A stretch of DNA of 64,000 nt, from positions 62,001-126,000 of the forward strand of contig NZ_DASZBY010000105.1 of NCBI RefSeq assembly GCF_035943795.1, in the 5' to 3' direction. Below, one piece after another: positions 59,621 through 64,000 of the stretch. Positions within the stretch are counted from its first letter, which is position 1, and each line of letters begins with the position of its first letter. The position numbers were made by a program, and so were the translations under genes. A model generated the notes under the pieces. That model was not told the origin of the DNA. It did no database searches and saw nothing but the letters and a program-made list of their open reading frames with translations. The DNA comes from Aliidongia sp035943795. GTDB taxonomy: Bacteria > Pseudomonadota > Alphaproteobacteria > ATCC43930 > CGMCC-115725.

Positions 59621-60301
59621 ATGGCACGCGCCGTCAAATGGCTGATCCGCATCCTGGCCGGGCTCCTCGTCCTGAGCCTGCTGGGCGTCGCCGCCTATCG
59701 CTTCCTGCCGCCGCCGGTGACGCCGCTCATGCTGCTGCGCGCGGCGGAGGGCGACCCGATCCATGCCCCCTGGCTCGCCGCACGCGACATCCCGCCCGAC
59801 ATCGTCGAGGCCGTGCTGACCTCGGAAGACCAGCGCTTCTGCCAGCATCACGGCTTCGACTTCGTCCAGATCGACAAGGCGCTGGCGGCCGAGGAGGACG
59901 GCAAGCGCCTGCGCGGCGCCAGCACCATCAGCCAGCAGGCGGCGCGCGACCTCTACCTCGTGCCGGCGCGCTCGTTCGTACGCAAGGGGCTGGAGGCCTA
60001 TTTCACCGTGCTGATCGAAGCGCTGTGGCCGAAGCGGCGGATCGTCCAGGCCTATCTCAATACGATCGAGTGGGGTCCCGGCATCTATGGCGTGGAGGCC
60101 GCCAGCCAATATGCCTTCCATCACCCAGCCGCCCGCCTGACCCGCTTGGAAGCGGCCTTGCTCGCCGCCATCCTGCCCAATCCAAGACGCTGGTCGGCAG
60201 CCGCCCCGACCTCGTACATTCGCGAGCGCGCCCGGACCATCCTCGATCGGATGGGCCGGCACGAGGCCGATACCGGCTGCGTCACTCCGCTCGGAAACTG
60301 A
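59621..60301 (+). CDS. mtgA: Monofunctional biosynthetic peptidoglycan transglycosylase
   Basis: 226 aa GT51 glycosyltransferase. N-terminal membrane helix (IRILAGLLVLSLLGVAAYRF), catalytic Glu in VLTSEDQRFCQHHGFD, ASTISQQAARDLYLVPARSFVRK and EWGPGIYGVEAASQYAFHHPA. Polymerises lipid II in the periplasm. Short in-frame TTG start upstream is possible, but ATG 59621 fits the family start. 5 nt before DUF2939 gene. Confidence 0.94.
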   Translation: MARAVKWLIRILAGLLVLSLLGVAAYRFLPPPVTPLMLLRAAEGDPIHAPWLAARDIPPDIVEAVLTSEDQRFCQHHGFDFVQIDKALAAEEDGKRLRGASTISQQAARDLYLVPARSFVRKGLEAYFTVLIEALWPKRRIVQAYLNTIEWGPGIYGVEAASQYAFHHPAARLTRLEAALLAAILPNPRRWSAAAPTSYIRERARTILDRMGRHEADTGCVTPLGN

Positions 60302-60306
60302 ACCGC

Positions 60307-60879
60307 ATGAACCCCAAGGCACCCCTGATCGTCATCAGCATCCTGCTCGCCGGCTACGTGGCCTATCCCTATCTGGCGCTCCGCACCCTGGTCGCGGCGG
60401 TCGAGAGCGGCGATCCCGCGCGCATCGAACCCAAGGTCGATTGGCCGGCGGTGCGCCAGGGCTTCAAGGACGACCTCAACGGCGCCATCACCTCGAAGCT
60501 CGGCGGCGACAAGGGATCCGGCATGGCGCTGTTCGGCATGGCGCTCGGGTCCAAGCTGATGGGCGGCGCCGTCGACGCGCTGGTGACGCCCGAAGGGCTG
60601 GCCGGCATCATCCAGCAGGGTCGGCGCGACCACGCCGCCGCCGCCGCACTCGGCGGATCGAGCGGCCTTTCGCCCGAGCCCGGGACCAACAGCGACGGCG
60701 AGCGCCACCATACCCGTGTGCTCTGGGCCTTCTTCGACGGCCCGGCCAGCTTCACCGCCCGCGTCCGCGGTGCCGCCGAGCGCGACCAGGACCCGCCGGT
60801 CCGCCTGCGCTTCGAACTGGAGGGCGGTGGCTGGATCCTGACCCGCGTGTTCCTGCCGCTGGACCGCGGAGGTTCGTAG
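60307..60879 (+). CDS. DUF2939 protein
   Basis: 190 aa. N-terminal hydrophobic anchor (LIVISILLAGYVAYPYLALRTL), then the DUF2939 pattern: VESGDPARIEPKVDWPAVRQGFKDDLNG and GSKLMGGAVDALVTPEGLAGII. A single-anchor protein, most likely in the cytoplasmic membrane or periplasm; function unknown. Probably co-transcribed with mtgA (5 nt gap). Confidence 0.82.
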   Translation: MNPKAPLIVISILLAGYVAYPYLALRTLVAAVESGDPARIEPKVDWPAVRQGFKDDLNGAITSKLGGDKGSGMALFGMALGSKLMGGAVDALVTPEGLAGIIQQGRRDHAAAAALGGSSGLSPEPGTNSDGERHHTRVLWAFFDGPASFTARVRGAAERDQDPPVRLRFELEGGGWILTRVFLPLDRGGS

Positions 60880-61006
60880 ACCGGCCGGCCCCTGGGCGAT
60901 CGATTTTTGACGCCGCTTTCATAAGGGACCACCCAGGCACGAATGGCATTCCCACGGGCTTTCGTCGTGAGATCGCCTTCCGTTCCCCTGCTGACGAGCC
61001 CGTTTC

Positions 61007-61936
61007 ATGCGCCCGCTGCGCCTGGTTCCAGACGATACCGCCATCCCCTTCATGCGCGGCCGCCATGTCGGCGTCGCGACATCGGCGGTTCTGTCGATCG
61101 CCTCGATCATCCTCTTCTTCTGGCCGGGTCTGAATTACTCGATCGATTTTCGCGGGGGCGTGCTGATCGAGGCCCGCCTGCCAGGCAACGCGGACCTGTC
61201 CCGGGTCCGCACCCTTGTCGGCGGCCTGGGGTTCGGCGATGCCGCGGTCCAGCAGTTCGGCCCGCCAACCGACGTTCTGATCAAGCTCGGACCCGAGGCG
61301 GCGACCGAAGCAGGTCGCGCCAGGGTCCAGGCAGCATTGCAAACGCAATTCCCCGGCACCGAACTGCGCCGGGCCGAGGTGGTCGGCTCGAAGGTCTCGG
61401 GCGACCTGTTCCGCGACGGCATGACGGCCGCCGCCATGGCGCTCGGCGCCATGCTGCTCTACATCTGGTTCCGCTTCGACTGGCAGTTCGGCATCGGACT
61501 GGTTACCACGCTGCTGCTCGACGTGACCAAGACGATCGGCTTCTACGGCGTCAGCCGCCTACCCTTCGACCTGAACTCGCTCGCCGCGATTCTGATCCTG
61601 ATCGGCTTCTCCGTTACCGACAAGGTCGTGGTCTACGATCGCATCCGCGAAAATCTGCGCAAATTCAAGACGATGCCGCTTCGGCAGGTGATCGATCTGT
61701 CGATCAACCAGACCCTGTCGCGCACCGTCGCCACGTCGCTCACCGTGCTGCTGTCGATCCTGCCTCTGGCGCTGATCGGCAAGGGCTCGGTTCAGGATTT
61801 CGCCTGGACCATGGTGTTCGGCATCGTCATCGGCACGACCTCTTCGATCTTCATCGCATCGCCGATCCTTTTGTTCCTGGGCGAGAAGCGGTTGCGGCGG
61901 CAGGCCGGTGCGGTCGCGAGCGAGGCCCGCGGATGA
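61007..61936 (+). CDS. secF: SecF, protein translocase accessory subunit, without neighbouring secD
   Basis: 309 aa. N-terminal helix, then a periplasmic domain with NYSIDFRGGVLIEARLPG, then five helices: VTTLLLDVTKTIGFYGVSRLPFDLNSLAAILILIGFSVTDKVVVYDRIREN and SRTVATSLTVLLSILPLALIGKG. This is the SecF fold of the SecDF export motor. The usual LLHD motif reads LLLD here. In most bacteria secD lies immediately before secF; here the preceding gene is DUF2939. Overlaps the RlpA-like gene by 4 nt (ATGA). Confidence 0.92.
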   Translation: MRPLRLVPDDTAIPFMRGRHVGVATSAVLSIASIILFFWPGLNYSIDFRGGVLIEARLPGNADLSRVRTLVGGLGFGDAAVQQFGPPTDVLIKLGPEAATEAGRARVQAALQTQFPGTELRRAEVVGSKVSGDLFRDGMTAAAMALGAMLLYIWFRFDWQFGIGLVTTLLLDVTKTIGFYGVSRLPFDLNSLAAILILIGFSVTDKVVVYDRIRENLRKFKTMPLRQVIDLSINQTLSRTVATSLTVLLSILPLALIGKGSVQDFAWTMVFGIVIGTTSSIFIASPILLFLGEKRLRRQAGAVASEARG

Positions 61937-62325
61937 GCGCCCGATCCTGCGGCGGCCCGGCGTTGGCGATGCTGTGCCTGGTCCTGTCAACCAATGCCGA
62001 GGCGGCCTGCGGCCGGACCGGCGACCTGCCGACCGGTGTCGGCCTCGCTTCCTGGTATGGCGCCGAACAGGGTGGCCGGCGGACGGCAAGCGGCGAGCGG
62101 TTCGACCCGACGGCGCTGACCGCGGCCCACAATTCCCTGCCGTTCGGGACGATGCTGAAGATCACCAGCATCGCCACCGGCCATACCGTCATCGTCCGCG
62201 TCAACGACCGCGGGCCAGGCCACGGCCGGCTGATCGACCTGTCCGAGGCCGCGGCGCAACGGCTGGGCACCCGCACATGCGGGGTGGCCGCCGTCACCGT
62301 CGAACAGGTCGCGCGTCGCAACTGA
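61933..62325 (+). CDS. RlpA-like double-psi beta-barrel protein
   Basis: 130 aa. Signal peptide (ALAMLCLVLSTNAEA), then RlpA hallmarks: GLASWYGAEQGGRRTASGERFDPTALTAAH, LPFGTMLKI, RVNDRGPGHGRLIDLSEAAAQRLG. RlpA proteins are septal lytic transglycosylases or peptidoglycan binders; this one has no SPOR domain, so it is the short form. Periplasmic; start overlaps the SecF stop. Confidence 0.9.
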   Translation: MSARSCGGPALAMLCLVLSTNAEAACGRTGDLPTGVGLASWYGAEQGGRRTASGERFDPTALTAAHNSLPFGTMLKITSIATGHTVIVRVNDRGPGHGRLIDLSEAAAQRLGTRTCGVAAVTVEQVARRN

Positions 62326-62337
62326 CGGAGCTTCATC

Positions 62338-62652
62338 ATGATGCGATGCCTATATCGCAGCGACTACGGTCCGGCCGATCCGGGCTTCAACGCCATGGCC
62401 ACGGCGCAATCGCTCGCGAAGGATTTCCCGGCCTATACCAACGTGCTGGCGACGGCCAAAAATTCCCGGCAGATGGACGCGTTGCTGCGCCGGCTCGAGC
62501 ATGGCGACAGCGTCACCTGGTGTGAGACCGGCTATGGCTGGGTCCAGCACCCGATGGTCGCCGACGGCTTCACGCTCGCCGCGACCTTCATCCTGCTGCC
62601 GGTCGCCTGCTGGCGCTTTTCGCTATGGCTCAAGCGCCGCGGCTATCAGTGA
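62338..62652 (+). CDS. Hypothetical protein with C-terminal membrane helix
   Basis: 104 aa. Starts MMRCLYRSDYGPADPGFNAMA; a hydrophobic segment (TLAATFILLPVACWRFSLWL) near the C-terminus predicts a tail anchor. GGAGC (62326-62330) precedes the ATG. No known family. Its last 7 nt overlap the convergent LysE gene. The gene lies 12 nt after the RlpA-like gene on the same strand. Confidence 0.6.
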   Translation: MMRCLYRSDYGPADPGFNAMATAQSLAKDFPAYTNVLATAKNSRQMDALLRRLEHGDSVTWCETGYGWVQHPMVADGFTLAATFILLPVACWRFSLWLKRRGYQ

Positions 62653-63278
62653 CGGTCGTCGAGCGCCAGCCGCAGCGCCAAGCCACCGAACACGGTGCCG
62701 AGGAACCAGCGCTGCAGGCGCGCGACGCCGGGGCGCCGGGCGAGGAAACTGGCGAAGCGGCTCGCCGCCAGGATGACGCTGCCGTTGATGCCGAAGCCGA
62801 TCACATTGAACACGCTGACCAGGATCAACGCCTGGGCGACCATGTTGCCGTGGGCCGGATCGACGAACTGCGGGAACAGCGCCAGGAAGAACAGGGCGAT
62901 CTTCGGGTTCAGCAGATTGGTCATCAGGCCCTGGCGATAGGCCCGGCCCCAGGCGACCGACGGCAGGCCGCTGCTGACGCCGAAGGCATCCTTGGCGCGA
63001 AACGTCTGCCAGGCGAGATAGGCCAGATAGGCGGCACCGGCGAAGCGGACGACGTCATAGGCGGTCGGCGACAGCGCCAGCAGGCTCGCCAGCCCGAACG
63101 CGGCGGCGAAGGCCCAGACGTAGCAGCCGGTGACGATGCCGGACAGGGCGGCAAAGGCGGTCTGCCGGCCCTGGGCGATGCTGCGCGACAGGCACATCAG
63201 CATGTCCGGCCCCGGCGTGACCGCAAGGGCCAGCGAGGCGGCGGCGAACAGCAGTATCGTGGACAGCGTCACGGGCAT
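62646..63278 (-). CDS. LysE-family exporter
   Basis: 210 aa from ATG 63278 (MPVTLSTIL). Six hydrophobic helices; hallmark VTPGPDMLMCLSRSIAQGRQTAFAALSGIVTG and NLLNPKIALFFLALFPQFV. LysE/RhtB amino-acid exporter family, inner membrane. The upstream in-frame start (63311) adds 11 residues and is less likely. Substrate unknown. Confidence 0.9.
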   Translation of the reverse strand: MPVTLSTILLFAAASLALAVTPGPDMLMCLSRSIAQGRQTAFAALSGIVTGCYVWAFAAAFGLASLLALSPTAYDVVRFAGAAYLAYLAWQTFRAKDAFGVSSGLPSVAWGRAYRQGLMTNLLNPKIALFFLALFPQFVDPAHGNMVAQALILVSVFNVIGFGINGSVILAASRFASFLARRPGVARLQRWFLGTVFGGLALRLALDDRH

Positions 63279-63335
63279 CGGGGTCACTCCGGCACAGGCT
63301 CGAGAACCCAAGCCTAACGCGCACCGGCCGGAATA

Positions 63336-63371
63336 CAGAAACGGCGGCCGGGCATATCCGCCCGGCCGCCG
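63336..63371 (-). terminator. Hairpin ending the PhoH gene
   Basis: CGGCGGCCGGGC (63342-63353) with GCCCGGCCGCCG (63360-63371), loop ATATCC, a 12 bp perfect stem. On the minus strand it is followed by TTTCTG. It lies 28 nt beyond the PhoH stop codon. Confidence 0.7.
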
Positions 63372-63398
63372 CCGCAGGTCTTGATGCCGATGGAGCGG

Positions 63399-64000
<602 letters not shown>

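Overview
The window is high-GC, gene-dense chromosomal DNA of bacterial type. Its content points to an alphaproteobacterium, most plausibly in or near the Rhodospirillales: a DUF2336 protein, a cox-type molybdenum hydroxylase cluster, an STAS-MlaE/MlaF/MlaD/PqiC-like lipid transport operon, GcvA-type LysR regulators, and many 1-4 nt gene overlaps. This placement is inference; no rRNA or tRNA lies in the window. About 74 protein genes can be supported. I see no CRISPR array, insertion sequence, prophage or replication origin, and only one toxin-antitoxin pair.

Layout. 1-7828: molybdenum hydroxylase cluster of the form II CO dehydrogenase-like type, comprising the large subunit (cut by the left edge), the FAD subunit, a MoxR ATPase (CoxD-like), a VWA protein (CoxE-like), a split XdhC/CoxI maturation factor and a molybdopterin-binding/cytidylyltransferase fusion. 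An opposite-strand glycine-zipper lipoprotein interrupts it. 7842-15630: small membrane proteins, a DUF3293 gene with no normal start codon, a semialdehyde dehydrogenase, a SemiSWEET, a periplasmic MetX-like hydrolase, an IclR regulator with two palindromes in front of it, and DUF4406, DUF2336 and DUF6969-like proteins. 16052-19614: Mla-type phospholipid transport operon, divergent from apt (19771). 20290-20911: VapBC-type module. 21008-23922: TetR regulator, drug MFS and SDR; matching operators precede the regulator and the pump. 24811-26028: unrecognised secreted protein. 26078-29189: agmatine-to-putrescine genes aguB and aguA plus a polyamine-type binding protein.

29300-34284: EmrA/EmrB/TolC-type tripartite efflux operon with a divergent TetR regulator and two operators. 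34428-36938: orphan hybrid histidine kinase. 37008-39111: amidase and a ClpP paralog. 39179-47450: mixed metabolism and envelope genes, including an internally deleted alpha/beta hydrolase, a degenerate M15-like peptidase, gamma-glutamyltransferase and a cupin/epimerase pair. 47609-53654: GST, EamA exporter with divergent LysR, glyoxalase-like protein, MFS and a two-gene chromate transporter. 53664-56257: two ArsR-SRPBCC modules on opposite strands flanking a threonine dehydratase-like enzyme. 56372-63278: FUSC protein, a eukaryote/archaeal-type prolyl-tRNA synthetase, GNAT, MtgA, DUF2939, a lone SecF, an RlpA-like protein and a LysE exporter. The right edge cuts a PhoH-like ATPase.

How the parts work together: the left cluster builds and matures one Mo-Cu or Mo-only hydroxylase. 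Four transport systems each sit with their own regulator (TetR-MFS, TetR-Emr, LysR-EamA and, more loosely, ArsR-SRPBCC), and in each a dyad-symmetric operator candidate is visible in the intergenic DNA. I found no single obviously novel multi-gene system. The most unusual signals are the DUF3293 gene whose Shine-Dalgarno points at ATC, the duplicated ArsR-SRPBCC arrangement with an overlapping tandem operator and a probably leaderless start, the internally deleted hydrolase, the lone SecF and the unassigned secreted protein at 24811.
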